A stretch of DNA of 18,508 nucleotides from JBFWIL01 sp050256015 (GTDB taxonomy: Bacteria; Bacteroidota; Bacteroidia; Bacteroidales; Prolixibacteraceae): positions 1-18,508 of the forward strand of contig JBFWIL010000022.1 of assembly GCA_050256015.1 (NCBI GenBank). The letters are read 5' to 3'. Below the pieces are notes generated by a model. That model had not been told where the DNA came from and did no database searches. It saw nothing but the letters and a program-made list of their open reading frames with translations. Positions 1 to 8,348 of this stretch are shown here, piece after piece. The translations under genes were made by a program, and so were the position numbers. The number at the start of each line of letters is the position of its first letter. Within the stretch, counting starts at the first letter, position 1.

Positions 1-1645
1 GGGTATAGCTTTCATCCTGGTTCAAATCAAGGGCATCCTGAGGAATCGGTCTTAACAATTTTAGTTTTCCGTCATTTCCCATATAAGGATTGGTACCATT
101 GTCAAACCATGTCTTAATATCCCTGTTATAAAGTTTTGTACGTGCTACCAGCGTGCCTGTCCGTGCCAGGTCTTCCCAACGGTGGTATTCACCAAGTAAT
201 TCGCGGGCACGCTCATCCAGAATGGCATCCATATCAACTTCTCCGGAAGAAAGCTGCATTTCTGCCTCGTATCCTGTTTTCGCCGCCCGTGTTCGTATTA
301 CATTTATTTTTTTTGCTGCATTTGTTACATCCCCGGCTTTTAGGTATGCTTCTGCCGCTATCAGATAGGTTTCTCCCAAACGTGCCAAAAAAATATCCCT
401 TGAACTACTGCCGCTTCCTGAAAAATTAGCAGTGGGGTCATCAAATTTTTTGACGATCGGTGTTTCAAAATCTGCTGATGATGCTGTTGAAGCTTCCCAT
501 TTATCTGTGTATGGAATGATTGTTGCATCAGCCCTTAAGGCAGATGATGCTCTCCATGTTGCAGTATCCTCCAGTTGCCATTGCTGGGGATAATAATACC
601 AGACTTCCAGCGATTCCCTATTATCTGACTGATCATAATAATCATAATACCGGGTATAAACGGTGGTCATAAAAGAAGCTTCCCAACGGGAGTCATATTC
701 ATTGAACAGGTCAAATACATACATGGTCGGACAGAGCATATAGGCACGATATGGATAACCATATGCAGTACCTTCGCCTCCTAGATAAGGGCCGAAGTAA
801 TAGTTTTGCATATTCCCGTCAGTCGTAGGATCAAGCATGGATGACTGATCATACTGAACAGAAAAAATAACCTCATCATTTTCTTCGTTACCCGGCGTGA
901 AAAGTTCTTCAAAGGTAAGATCCAGACCTTGTCCGTCAATGGCCTTTTCTGCATAGGACGCTGCTGTCGTAAAATCGTCTGATGCTGCAAAATCCTGATA
1001 TCCACGGGTCAGGTGAACTTTTGCCAGGTAATGATAAACAGCTCGTTGTGTTACCCTTCCGAATTCTTCTGTTGTTTCCGGAAGATCATTAAGAATCGCT
1101 GTAAGTTCGGATATGATGAAATCGTACACGTCCTCTGCCGGTTGACGGGAAAATTCGACAATTGCTTCACCGATCATATCTTCAACAATAGCTACCCCCC
1201 CAAAGTGCTGTACCAGCTCAAAATAGTCAACAGCCCGGATAAAACGTACTTCTGCCAGCCGTTGGGCAAGGGAAGAGGTTTCTTCGGTCTTGTCATTGTA
1301 GTAAACAGCGGTATTACAATATTGAATGGACTCATAAAGGTTTGAAAAGAAAGTTTTCACATAACTGTCTGACGATGTCAGATTCCGGTATTCACTGATA
1401 CCTTCCGGCTGGGTATTACGACCTTCGACATATAAATCGGTACCGGCGCATAAAAGCCATGGCTGATCCCCGTATATAGTCCGTAAGGAAGAGTAGCAAC
1501 TGTTGATCAGAGTTTCATATCCGCTTTCTGTTTCATAATATTCCGAAGCAACCTGGGACGACAGGTTGTCCTCTTCCAGGAAGTCATCGCAGGCAAGGAA
1601 CAGAAATAAGAAAAGTCCCGGAAATATCATAAATAATTTTTTCAT
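1..1645 (-). CDS. SusD-family outer-membrane nutrient-binding lipoprotein (3' end beyond window)
   Basis: SusD-like proteins sit on the cell surface, cap the SusC barrel and bind glycans or other oligomers for uptake. About 548 residues are visible, translated by hand on the minus strand without a stop. The N-terminus is a lipoprotein signal with lipobox LFLAC, so Cys19 should be lipidated. It is followed by the usual SusD start CDDFLEE. The N-terminal SusD part contains AEVRFIRAVDYFELVQHFGG (helical TPR-like segment), and the C-terminal RagB/SusD part contains the DIFLARLGETYLIAAEAYLK motif and DERARELLGEYHRWEDLART. The visible end, LLRPIPQDALDLNQDE, is the typical run-up to the family's C-terminal NPGY, so only about ten residues are missing. 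The start codon lies 21 nt after the SusC stop, consistent with co-transcription. The substrate cannot be told from this sequence. Confidence 0.96.
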   Translation of the reverse strand, partial: MKKLFMIFPGLFLFLFLACDDFLEEDNLSSQVASEYYETESGYETLINSCYSSLRTIYGDQPWLLCAGTDLYVEGRNTQPEGISEYRNLTSSDSYVKTFFSNLYESIQYCNTAVYYNDKTEETSSLAQRLAEVRFIRAVDYFELVQHFGGVAIVEDMIGEAIVEFSRQPAEDVYDFIISELTAILNDLPETTEEFGRVTQRAVYHYLAKVHLTRGYQDFAASDDFTTAASYAEKAIDGQGLDLTFEELFTPGNEENDEVIFSVQYDQSSMLDPTTDGNMQNYYFGPYLGGEGTAYGYPYRAYMLCPTMYVFDLFNEYDSRWEASFMTTVYTRYYDYYDQSDNRESLEVWYYYPQQWQLEDTATWRASSALRADATIIPYTDKWEASTASSADFETPIVKKFDDPTANFSGSGSSSRDIFLARLGETYLIAAEAYLKAGDVTNAAKKINVIRTRAAKTGYEAEMQLSSGEVDMDAILDERARELLGEYHRWEDLARTGTLVARTKLYNRDIKTWFDNGTNPYMGNDGKLKLLRPIPQDALDLNQDESYT

Positions 1646-1666
1646 TATCGTCGTTGTTTTTAATGG

Positions 1667-4600
1667 TTAAAATTTCAAATTAATACCAAACTGGTAAGTA
1701 ACTGAACTGTTACCGCCATTGCCATAATCTGCGTTTGCCCATTCCGGGTCAAACCCTTTATAGTTGGTAAAAACAAAGGGGTTAAGAATATTGACATATA
1801 CCCGGAGAGATCTCAAATCTATTTTGTTTATTAACTGGGTTTTGAAAGTGTATCCCAGTGAGATATTTTTTACTTTAACAAAAGAGGCGCCTTTATAGTA
1901 ACCAACTCCGTTTTCCCCGGACCAGTATGAACCTTTATTTTTGGGCATTGGATATTTATCTGAGTCTCTGAAGCCTGTTACAGGATTATCAGCCATATAA
2001 TAGTCAACATCAAGCTTTGCACGGCCACGGTCGTCAAGGTTTGCAAAATTAGAATGAAAACCACTGTAAATCTGAACATGCTGCATGGTATATAAAGAAG
2101 CATTAAAATCAAAACCCTTATACCTGAGTGTTGTGGAGAAACTACCGGTCCACCGGGGATCAGGTGTCCCGATAATACGGCGGTCGTATTCAGCACTAAT
2201 CACTCCGTCGGGAACACCGTCCGGCCCGCTGATATCTTTTACGCGCGCCTGCCCTTCTGAGGCTCCGTATTTTGCAGCTTCTTCTGCTTCAGCTGCTTTC
2301 CAGATACCGTCAAAGACATAAGTATAGTTTACATTAACAGGTTTCCCTATAAATAGTTTATTTCCGACATCATCATTCTTTGTTCCGTAGAGTTCGAGTA
2401 TTTCATTTTTATTGTGCGCAAAAGTAAGGCTCGTTTCCCAAGTCAATTTCTTTGAGTTTAAAATAATTGCATGGAGCATTAATTCAATGCCCTTATTGCG
2501 GACTGATCCCACATTGGCAACTACTTCTCCCCAACCTGTTTCTATAGGCAATTCACGGTCCATCAACAATTTTTTTGATTTCTTGTTGTAAATATCAATA
2601 CTGCCGCTTAACCGGTTGCTGAAAAATCCGAAATCGAGTCCTCCGTTCCACTCTCTTGTTTTTTCCCAGGTGAGCAAGGTGTTCGCTATACCCGACGGGG
2701 CGAAACCATTGGCGCTTGTTCCGCCGAAGTCATAATACATCTGATTACTGGCAAAGGTTTGAGTCTGGTAGGCATCAATGTTATTATTACCGGTATAACC
2801 ATAACTGATCCTTAATTTCAGGTTGGACAGCGATGGAATATTGCCCAGGAAAGGTTCTTCAGACACACGCCAGGCGACAGCGGCCGAAGGAAAAGCTTTC
2901 CATTTATGTCCTTCCGCCAGTTTGGAAGATCCGTCATAACGCAGGGAACCCGTAAGCAGGTATTTATCCCGGTAAGAGTAATTCAGTCTTCCGATAAATG
3001 AGGCTAAGGTCACTTTACTGTAACTGCTCGATACTTCCTGTATATCTTCAGCAGAGCCCAGGTTGTGCCATAGTGATTCAAAAGGTAAATTTTCAACTTC
3101 AATATAAGATTTTTCGGTGGAAGTATAATAGATACTTTGCAATCCCATGAAATTAAAACTGTGTTCGCCGATTGTTTTATCAAAAGAGAACTGGTTATCC
3201 CAGGTATAACTTTTTGTCTCTTTCTGGCTGAGGGCTGCAGCCGGGTCATCCAGCATTCTTTTCGCGCTGTATGACCCCCAGTACTCTCCTTCTTTGGGAT
3301 TGCTGTATCTGGCAGATAACGTTGTTTTTAAAGTCAATTCCTTTATGGGGGAAAATTGCAGATAGATATTACCAATCGCATTTATCTCACGTGTATTGTC
3401 ACGGCATTCCGCCTGGTCGTACAACGGGTTGACCGAACTGGTAAAGCTCATGCCTTCATATTTTGCCGGCTGAAAAACAAGTTCTCCTTCCTGGGAATAG
3501 CCTTTGGCACCGTAAGGGCTGGTCAGGGGAGACATGCGGAAAGCTTCACGAATAGCATAAGGACTGCCTAATTCCTTATCAGTATATGAAAAGTTGACCG
3601 TTGTTCCTGCTGTCCATTTTTCGGATATTTTATGATTGATACTTGCCTTGAAATTGTATCGTTCAAATTCCTCCCTGATGATATTCCCTTCTTCCTGTTG
3701 ATAACCAACACCAAAGATATAGGATATATTGTTTGCACTCTGACCGGAAATAGATAACCAGTGATTTTGCTGGGCTCCGGTTCGTATGAAGTAATCTGTC
3801 CAGTCAGTATAGTCTTTATTTGCCAGGCGTTCCCGTAAAAGAGCGCTTTTACTGTAGTTGGTCTTGGAATCCACCCAGTCCTGGGTAATGTCGTCAGGGT
3901 TTCCTCCGCTTGCCAGTTCCGCCCCGATATAGGCATTCTGACGGAACTCCCACCATTGATCCCCGTCCATAAAATCGGGCATACGGGTAGCGTCGCGGAT
4001 ACCGTAATAACCATCATAAGCTATCGTCGGCTTCCGCTCGGTTATGTTTTGAGCCTGTCTTGTTGTTACAAGGATAACACCGTTTGATCCTCTTGACCCG
4101 TAAATTGCTGTAGAAGAGGCATCTTTTAATATATCAATGCGTTCTATATCCTGAGGATTTAAGAATTGGATATTATCGGATACAATACCGTCTACGACAT
4201 AAAGCGGGTCGCCGCCTTCAATAGAATTATCACCTCTGATTTTAATGTCAAAGTCAGTCCCTGCACGTCCTGATGATGCCGAGATATTTACCCCGGCTAT
4301 CTGTCCCTGAAGAGCTTCCATGGGAGTGGCAGTTCCTTTAAGAGTCAGCATCTCGTTGTCCATACTTCCAACCGACCCGGTTAAGTCTCTCTTTTTGACC
4401 GTGCCGTAACCGACAGCAATGACCTCTTCCAGTCCGATGGTTTCCTGCTCCAGCGTGACATTTAAAACCGATTGTCCGGACAGGACAATTTCTTTCGTTT
4501 TCATCCCCACAAAGGAAAAAACCAAAGTAGCATTATTAGACACGTTGGTCAGGAAATAACGTCCGTCGCTGTCAGTAATTGTACCGGTGGTTGTCCCCTT

Positions 4601-5053
4601 TATCACGACCGTTACTCCCGGCAGCGGAGAACCGTCCCCATCTTTAACAACTCCCCGTATCGTTTCCTGCTGCTGATAAAAACGGTCTCCGGCAGGAAAA
4701 AGAACAATCTTCCTATCCACGATCTGGTAATCGACATTGGTTCCGGAAAAAAGACTTTGCAAAATTTCATCAATGTTTTTGTCGGTAACATGAATATTCA
4801 CCTTCCGGTTCATATCGATCAGCTTTTCATTAAACAGGAAGTAGTAATCGGTTTGATTCTCAATTTCATTCAAAACCTTCACGAGTTCAGATTGATGAAA
4901 GTCAAGCAAAAATTTAGTCTTTTGGGACCAGGCATCGACTGCATACAGTTGCCCCATACTCAGGGTCATTAGAAAAAGAAAAATCTTCATCATTTTGAAG
5001 CACTTTTTTAAGGCATAAAAATTCCATGCCTCTGAATTTAACTTTTTTTTCAT
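1667..5053 (-). CDS. SusC/RagA-family TonB-dependent outer-membrane transporter with N-terminal STN domain
   Basis: This 1128-residue outer-membrane barrel imports a nutrient using TonB energy, with the downstream SusD protein as its lid. Residues 1-43 form a long signal peptide whose hydrophobic core is around MMKIFLFLMTLSMGQLYA. Residues about 47-118 match an STN (secretin/TonB short N-terminal) domain, which in FecA-like receptors contacts a FecR anti-sigma factor. A carboxypeptidase-D regulatory-like domain follows (about 131-205, containing GSPLPGVTVVIKGT). Next is the family signature GLEEVIAVGYGT with KKRDLTG, then the plug (about 220-332, containing LYVVDGI and ILKDASSTAIYGSRGSNGVI). 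The rest is barrel, ending in the typical terminal Phe (GINLKF). Length and domain order are normal and no frame break is seen. The gene lies between fecR and susD on the same strand. The STN domain fits regulation by the sigma/FecR pair upstream. Confidence 0.97.
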   Translation of the reverse strand: MKKKLNSEAWNFYALKKCFKMMKIFLFLMTLSMGQLYAVDAWSQKTKFLLDFHQSELVKVLNEIENQTDYYFLFNEKLIDMNRKVNIHVTDKNIDEILQSLFSGTNVDYQIVDRKIVLFPAGDRFYQQQETIRGVVKDGDGSPLPGVTVVIKGTTTGTITDSDGRYFLTNVSNNATLVFSFVGMKTKEIVLSGQSVLNVTLEQETIGLEEVIAVGYGTVKKRDLTGSVGSMDNEMLTLKGTATPMEALQGQIAGVNISASSGRAGTDFDIKIRGDNSIEGGDPLYVVDGIVSDNIQFLNPQDIERIDILKDASSTAIYGSRGSNGVILVTTRQAQNITERKPTIAYDGYYGIRDATRMPDFMDGDQWWEFRQNAYIGAELASGGNPDDITQDWVDSKTNYSKSALLRERLANKDYTDWTDYFIRTGAQQNHWLSISGQSANNISYIFGVGYQQEEGNIIREEFERYNFKASINHKISEKWTAGTTVNFSYTDKELGSPYAIREAFRMSPLTSPYGAKGYSQEGELVFQPAKYEGMSFTSSVNPLYDQAECRDNTREINAIGNIYLQFSPIKELTLKTTLSARYSNPKEGEYWGSYSAKRMLDDPAAALSQKETKSYTWDNQFSFDKTIGEHSFNFMGLQSIYYTSTEKSYIEVENLPFESLWHNLGSAEDIQEVSSSYSKVTLASFIGRLNYSYRDKYLLTGSLRYDGSSKLAEGHKWKAFPSAAVAWRVSEEPFLGNIPSLSNLKLRISYGYTGNNNIDAYQTQTFASNQMYYDFGGTSANGFAPSGIANTLLTWEKTREWNGGLDFGFFSNRLSGSIDIYNKKSKKLLMDRELPIETGWGEVVANVGSVRNKGIELMLHAIILNSKKLTWETSLTFAHNKNEILELYGTKNDDVGNKLFIGKPVNVNYTYVFDGIWKAAEAEEAAKYGASEGQARVKDISGPDGVPDGVISAEYDRRIIGTPDPRWTGSFSTTLRYKGFDFNASLYTMQHVQIYSGFHSNFANLDDRGRAKLDVDYYMADNPVTGFRDSDKYPMPKNKGSYWSGENGVGYYKGASFVKVKNISLGYTFKTQLINKIDLRSLRVYVNILNPFVFTNYKGFDPEWANADYGNGGNSSVTYQFGINLKF

Positions 5054-5066
5054 ACATTTAGGGTGT

Positions 5067-5094
5067 TTAATTATTGATACGCATTGATAATTAA
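5067..5094. repeat. inverted repeat just upstream of the left susC
   Basis: TTAATTAT (5067-5074) is mirrored exactly by ATAATTAA (5087-5094) with a 12-nt spacer. Pairing could extend inwards with two mismatches. It lies 14 nt before the susC start codon on the minus strand. It could be an operator, an AU-rich hairpin in the susC leader, or chance in A+T-rich DNA. No regulator is known for it. Confidence 0.4.
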
Positions 5095-5100
5095 TCCGCT

Positions 5101-5136
5101 AAACAGGTGTGCGGTGGAGCGCCCACCTGTTTTTTT
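5101..5136 (+). terminator. hairpin with T-run in the fecR-susC gap; terminator-like on the plus strand
   Basis: A 9-bp stem, AAACAGGTG (5101-5109) with CACCTGTTT (5124-5132), encloses a 14-nt loop. On the plus strand it runs into T5131-T5136, giving the form of an intrinsic terminator. No plus-strand gene lies upstream, so it would end a short transcript antisense to the susC leader. On the minus strand the same stem has no useful U-run and would be a leader hairpin about 48 nt before the susC start. An inner stem GGTGG/CCACC is also possible on the minus strand. The hairpin is certain; its direction of action is inferred. Confidence 0.5.
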
Positions 5137-5184
5137 ACACGGCTGTCATGGACTGAAACCGCACTGTTTTCTTTTCATAAATAG

Positions 5185-6210
5185 CTATTTTTTAGTTAGT
5201 ATAATGTGTTTTCGTGTAAAACTCCCGTCCTCCCTTAAATGCCGGTCTTCAATCCGGTAATCAATAGGAGAGGTCATCTTCAGAAGCCGGAGAACTTCCT
5301 CCAGCGAATCGTCTTCAAAAACCCCGCGGAATGTATAGGCTTCCAGTCCCTTATCCCGGATTTCAACATCCACATTATACCAGCGGGAAATCCTGCGGGC
5401 GAGCTCTTCCATAGAATCGTTGCGAAAAACCAGTTTTCCTTCTTTCCAGGCGATGTACTTCCAGGTATCCACGGCTTCGTATTCAAACCTTCCATCCTTT
5501 CCCAACAAACGCTGCCCGGCTTTAATAACAAGAGGGGAATCCAGTCCGGGCGACTGGAACAACACGCTCCCCTCCTCCAGAATCAGTTCGGTGTATTCCT
5601 CCGCCAGAAGGGAAAACCGGGTTCCGGTTACGGTAACGCGGTTCTCGTTGGCCTGAACGATAAAAGGCCTTTTCTTGTCCCGGGCCACCTCAAACCAAGC
5701 TTCTCCGTAAAGGGAGACCTTCCTCTTTTTTGCACCTGCAGTGGAATAACGGAGTGTTGATCCACCATTCAGAATACCTGTCGTTCCGTCGGGAAGTTCA
5801 AAGTTAAGACGTGCACCCGCAGGTGCTTTAAGCTGCAACAGGGCAACCGGAGTCTCCCGCATTTCCATACTAAGGTAAAGGCTCACCGCCAGCATAGGAA
5901 AAAACAAAATTGCAGCAACCTGTGAAAACCGGTGCATTAGTTTCATCGATCGTTTTTCCCTGACAGGCGACTGGCTTAGATGAATCAGGTGATGGATGCG
6001 GTGAAGCAAAGGATTCAGATCCCTGCCGTCTCCTGCTGCAGTATTTTCCAGATAGCTGTTCAGATCTTTTCGCAAAAGCTGTCCGGCCTCCGGATTTGAA
6101 GGATTGGCCAGCATTTCGGACAACAATTGTTCTTCCTTTGCAGAGACTTCTCCCTGCTGGTACTGCGCAAACAGGATGTTTAACGGTTTTTGCATTTCTG
6201 GCAATTTCAT
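5185..6210 (-). CDS. FecR-family anti-sigma factor (with C-terminal DUF4974-like domain)
   Basis: This 341-residue inner-membrane protein is expected to hold the ECF sigma factor through its cytoplasmic N-terminus and to receive a signal from the STN domain of the SusC transporter in the periplasm. Residues 1-90 are the cytoplasmic sigma-binding part. One membrane segment spans about 95-113 (around VAAILFFPMLAVSLYL). The periplasmic FecR domain covers about 128-225, with the typical LPDGT, LNGGSTLRY, GEAWFEV, RPFIVQ and VTVTGTRFS motifs. A C-terminal DUF4974-type region covers about 257-323 (GKLVFRNDSMEELARRISRWYNV). Length and order are normal for Bacteroidota FecR. It lies 91 nt after the sigma gene and 131 nt before susC, all on one strand. 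In this family the protein can also be needed to activate the sigma factor, so it may not be a simple inhibitor. Confidence 0.95.
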   Translation of the reverse strand: MKLPEMQKPLNILFAQYQQGEVSAKEEQLLSEMLANPSNPEAGQLLRKDLNSYLENTAAGDGRDLNPLLHRIHHLIHLSQSPVREKRSMKLMHRFSQVAAILFFPMLAVSLYLSMEMRETPVALLQLKAPAGARLNFELPDGTTGILNGGSTLRYSTAGAKKRKVSLYGEAWFEVARDKKRPFIVQANENRVTVTGTRFSLLAEEYTELILEEGSVLFQSPGLDSPLVIKAGQRLLGKDGRFEYEAVDTWKYIAWKEGKLVFRNDSMEELARRISRWYNVDVEIRDKGLEAYTFRGVFEDDSLEEVLRLLKMTSPIDYRIEDRHLREDGSFTRKHIILTKK

Positions 6211-6269
6211 CCGGCACTGCTTTTTGCAGCGTCCTACTATCTATATATTCACGGGGATAGTAAATCTCA

Positions 6270-6299
6270 CGGTTGCCTGAAGGAAAAACAGGCAAACCG
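6270..6299 (-). other. hairpin between the left sigma gene and fecR
   Basis: CGGTTGCCTG (6270-6279) pairs with CAGGCAAACCG (6289-6299), with one bulged base and a 9-nt loop. It starts three bases beyond the sigma stop codon. No T-run follows on the minus strand, so a strong terminator is unlikely. A processing or mRNA-stability hairpin separating the two cistrons is possible. The structure is visible; the role is a guess. Confidence 0.4.
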
Positions 6300-6301
6300 G
6301 A

Positions 6302-6877
6302 CTAAAAAAAGAGGGTACAAAAAAGCAGTCCGGCCAGATCTTCCTTGGTCAAAGTCCGGCGAATCAAACGCAGGGCCTCCGATACCTGATTATCTACCGT
6401 AGCAGGGGAAATGTGCAGTTCATCGGCAATCTCCCGGGAAGTCTTTCCTTCTTTCCGTCTTTTCAAAAAGATCTGTCGTTTCCTTTCGGGAAAACTTTCC
6501 ACAATTTCATCAATACGTCTTAGAACGGAAGCATAGTCTATCGACTCGACCGTATGGTCATCCGCTTCCTGCATATTTACTTCCCGGAGATAGCGAAGCG
6601 AAAGGGCCCTGCGATTAAACAGCCTGCGAATCTGGTTCAGTGCAATGGTAAACAGGTATGATCTGAAGGAATAACCGGTCTTCAGAGCATGCCGGTTTTC
6701 CCAGATACGTAAAAAAACCTCCTGCACAAGTTCTTCAGCTTCTCCTTCCGAATGCAGGTAATTCAACCCGAATCCATACAGCTTCTTGCTGTAACGGTTG
6801 AAAAGCTCGTCAAAAGCATAGGCATCGTTTGCCTTTAAACGGCTAACCAGCATCGCTTCATTATTCTGTTGCAACAT
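6302..6877 (-). CDS. ECF-type RNA polymerase sigma-70 factor (Bacteroides expansion family)
   Basis: This 191-residue alternative sigma factor should direct RNA polymerase to the susC/susD promoter once freed from FecR. Region 2 is seen at about 22-90: FDELFNRYSKKLYGFGLNYL, then EAEELVQEVFLRIWENR and the -10-recognition part FRSYLFTIALNQIRRLF. Region 4 is at about 118-175, with SFPERKRQIFLKRRKEGKTS followed by the helix-turn-helix REIADELHISPATVDNQVSEAL. There is no region 1 or 3, as in all ECF factors. The protein ends in a short hydrophobic tail, LAGLLFCTLFF. The first ATG is used here, but Met9 (6853) is a possible alternative that would leave a longer leader after the putative promoter. 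The gene heads the left locus, directly upstream of fecR. Confidence 0.95.
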   Translation of the reverse strand: MLQQNNEAMLVSRLKANDAYAFDELFNRYSKKLYGFGLNYLHSEGEAEELVQEVFLRIWENRHALKTGYSFRSYLFTIALNQIRRLFNRRALSLRYLREVNMQEADDHTVESIDYASVLRRIDEIVESFPERKRQIFLKRRKEGKTSREIADELHISPATVDNQVSEALRLIRRTLTKEDLAGLLFCTLFF

Positions 6878-6887
6878 AATGTCGGAG

Positions 6888-6918
6888 CTAAAATATTATT
6901 TTTGTATCAAACCGCAAG
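6888..6918 (-). promoter_or_regulatory. possible housekeeping promoter of the left sigma gene
   Basis: On the minus strand CTTG (6915-6918) is separated by 19 nt from TATTTTAG (6888-6895). The Bacteroidota consensus is TTTG, about 19-21 nt, TAnnTTTG, so each box has one mismatch. Transcription would start only a few bases before the annotated ATG, or about 28 nt before Met9. The site lies between the recA terminator and the sigma gene, where a separate promoter is needed. Confidence 0.35.
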
Positions 6919-6952
6919 CGATGACACCATGCACTTCCAGCGAGTACGGCAG

Positions 6953-6988
6953 AAAAAAAACCGGACCGGCACAGCGTGCTCAATCCGG
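6953..6988 (-). terminator. intrinsic terminator of recA
   Basis: Read on the minus strand, the outer stem CCGGA/TCCGG and inner stem GCAC/GTGC with loop GCT, separated by an asymmetric internal loop, are followed directly by eight T residues (6953-6960 as A on the plus strand). It lies 41 nt after the recA stop codon and before the sigma gene, so it should isolate recA from the PUL-like locus downstream. Confidence 0.85.
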
Positions 6989-7029
6989 ATCTCTTTTTAA
7001 TAATTAAGGCTTTCCGCAGGATTCACCCG

Positions 7030-8061
7030 CTAGAGACCGATCTCGCTTCCTGCATTGGTAACAGCTTCCATAATTTTGGTTTCCAGTTCCTGAGCCAATT
7101 CCGGATTGTCTCGCAAAATCGAGCGAACCGCTTCACGGCCCTGCCCCAGTTTGCTATCTCCATAGCTGAACCAGGAACCGCTTTTTTTAATGATGTTGTA
7201 ATTTACGCCCAAATCTATTATTTCCCCGGTCTTGGAAATCCCTTCTCCATACATAATATCAAATTCAGCTTTGCGGAATGGCGGGGCAACCTTGTTCTTC
7301 ACAACCTTAACACGGGTATTGTTTCCCAACACCTGATCTCCTTCCTTAATCTGACCAATCCGGCGGATATCCAGACGCACCGAAGCATAAAACTTAAGCG
7401 CATTGCCGCCCGTAGTGGTTTCTGGATTCCCGAACATGACACCGATTTTTTCACGCAGCTGGTTGATAAAAATACAACAGGTGCGGGTTTTGCTGATGGT
7501 AGCAGTCAGCTTTCGCAATGCCTGCGACATCAGCCGTGCCTGCAATCCCATTTTGGAGTCCCCCATTTCCCCTTCAATTTCCGCCTTTGGGGTCAGGGCA
7601 GCCACAGAATCTATCACCACAATGTCAACGGCTCCGGAACGGATCAGATTATCGGCAATCTCCAGTGCCTGTTCCCCGTTGTCGGGCTGGGAAATCAGTA
7701 ATTCATCAATGTCTACGCCAAGTTTCCTGGCATAAAACGGATCAAAAGCATGCTCCGCATCGATTATAGCTGCAATACCTCCCGCCTTTTGGGCTTCGGC
7801 TATGGCATGAATGGCCAGAGTGGTTTTCCCGGAAGATTCCGGTCCGTATATTTCTACAATCCGCCCTTTGGGATACCCGCCCACACCCAGGGCAATATCA
7901 AGTCCTATAGATCCGGAAGGGATAGCCGGAACATCTTCCAAGGCCCGGTCTCCCATTTTCATTATGGCTCCTTTGCCATAGCTCTTTTCTATTTTATCCA
8001 TCGTTAGCTGAAGCGCTTTCAGCTTTTCCTTGTTAACGCCAGTTTGTTCTTTGTTTGCCAT
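7030..8061 (-). CDS. recA: RecA recombinase
   Basis: RecA forms ATP-dependent filaments on single-stranded DNA, carries out strand exchange and triggers the SOS response. The 343-residue product is full length. The Walker A motif is GPESSGKT (73-80) and Walker B is IVVIDSVAAL (147-156). The segment ARLMSQALRKL (175-185) and loop L2, with NPETTTGGN (212-220), are intact. The C-terminal domain begins near KVAPPFRKAEFDIMYGEG. The start MANKEQ is the only sensible one and lies about 80 nt after the end of the bcp remnant. No convincing TAnnTTTG promoter is seen in those 80 nt, so the promoter at 8349-8379 ahead of the remnant probably serves recA. A terminator follows. Unusual acidic tails or inteins are absent. 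Confidence 0.99.
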   Translation of the reverse strand: MANKEQTGVNKEKLKALQLTMDKIEKSYGKGAIMKMGDRALEDVPAIPSGSIGLDIALGVGGYPKGRIVEIYGPESSGKTTLAIHAIAEAQKAGGIAAIIDAEHAFDPFYARKLGVDIDELLISQPDNGEQALEIADNLIRSGAVDIVVIDSVAALTPKAEIEGEMGDSKMGLQARLMSQALRKLTATISKTRTCCIFINQLREKIGVMFGNPETTTGGNALKFYASVRLDIRRIGQIKEGDQVLGNNTRVKVVKNKVAPPFRKAEFDIMYGEGISKTGEIIDLGVNYNIIKKSGSWFSYGDSKLGQGREAVRSILRDNPELAQELETKIMEAVTNAGSEIGL

Positions 8062-8143
8062 TTTCTCTTGGTATTATGTTAATCGTTTAGATGTCTTACC
8101 TCTGATTATACTCCTGCCACGATCAGAATATGAAGATCCGGTT

Positions 8144-8327
8144 CAGCCAGCTCTCGTAGTTGTTATTCATATTACACGACTAAGCCGTACATCCCGGGGT
8201 GTTGTTTTTTGGGATAAAAGTAAAGAATCGGCTTTCCCCCTTTGAAACCAGCCAGTGAAATCAGTTCGTCAAACTGGTTGTATCCCTTAAAATCAGGCGC
8301 TTTATCTCCTTTGTTCAACCGTGCCAT
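8144..8327 (-). pseudogene. bcp: decayed 5' fragment of a thioredoxin-dependent thiol peroxidase (bcp/PrxQ) gene
   Basis: The first 39 codons from ATG 8325-8327 read as an ordinary Bcp N-terminus: GDKAPDF, then FKGGKPILYFYP. At a run of six A (plus-strand T8205-8210) the frame slips by +1. The original frame ends as HPGMYGLVV and stops at 8172. In the shifted frame the Bcp active site reappears as KNNTPGCTA, an in-frame TAG (8180-8182), then SCNMNNNYESWL. The two cysteines (codons 8189-8191 and 8174-8176) keep the CysX4Cys spacing of E. coli Bcp Cys45/Cys50. After about codon 61 homology ends, so the remaining roughly 90 residues of a normal ~150-residue Bcp are missing. Frameshift, nonsense codon and 3' deletion together make a working protein very unlikely. 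From memory, bcp lies directly upstream of recA in several Bacteroidales, which would make this a remnant in its ancestral place. Confidence 0.88.
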
Positions 8328-8348
8328 GTTGTTTTGTTTACTTCCAGA

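Noticed and set aside
4472..4972. 166-codon plus-strand open frame opposite the left susC 5' end
   Set aside because: Antisense to the conserved STN and regulatory-like domains, with no recognisable family.
5239..5760. 173-codon plus-strand open frame opposite the left fecR
   Set aside because: Shadow frame of a clear FecR gene, with no domain or initiation signal.
6976..7701. 241-codon plus-strand open frame opposite recA
   Set aside because: It lies wholly within recA, has no recognisable domain or promoter, and is a shadow of a highly conserved gene.
8172..8210. Programmed frameshifting at the A6 run to rescue bcp
   Set aside because: A +1 shift would restore only a few codons before an in-frame TAG, and the 3' two thirds of the gene are absent, so no functional product would result.
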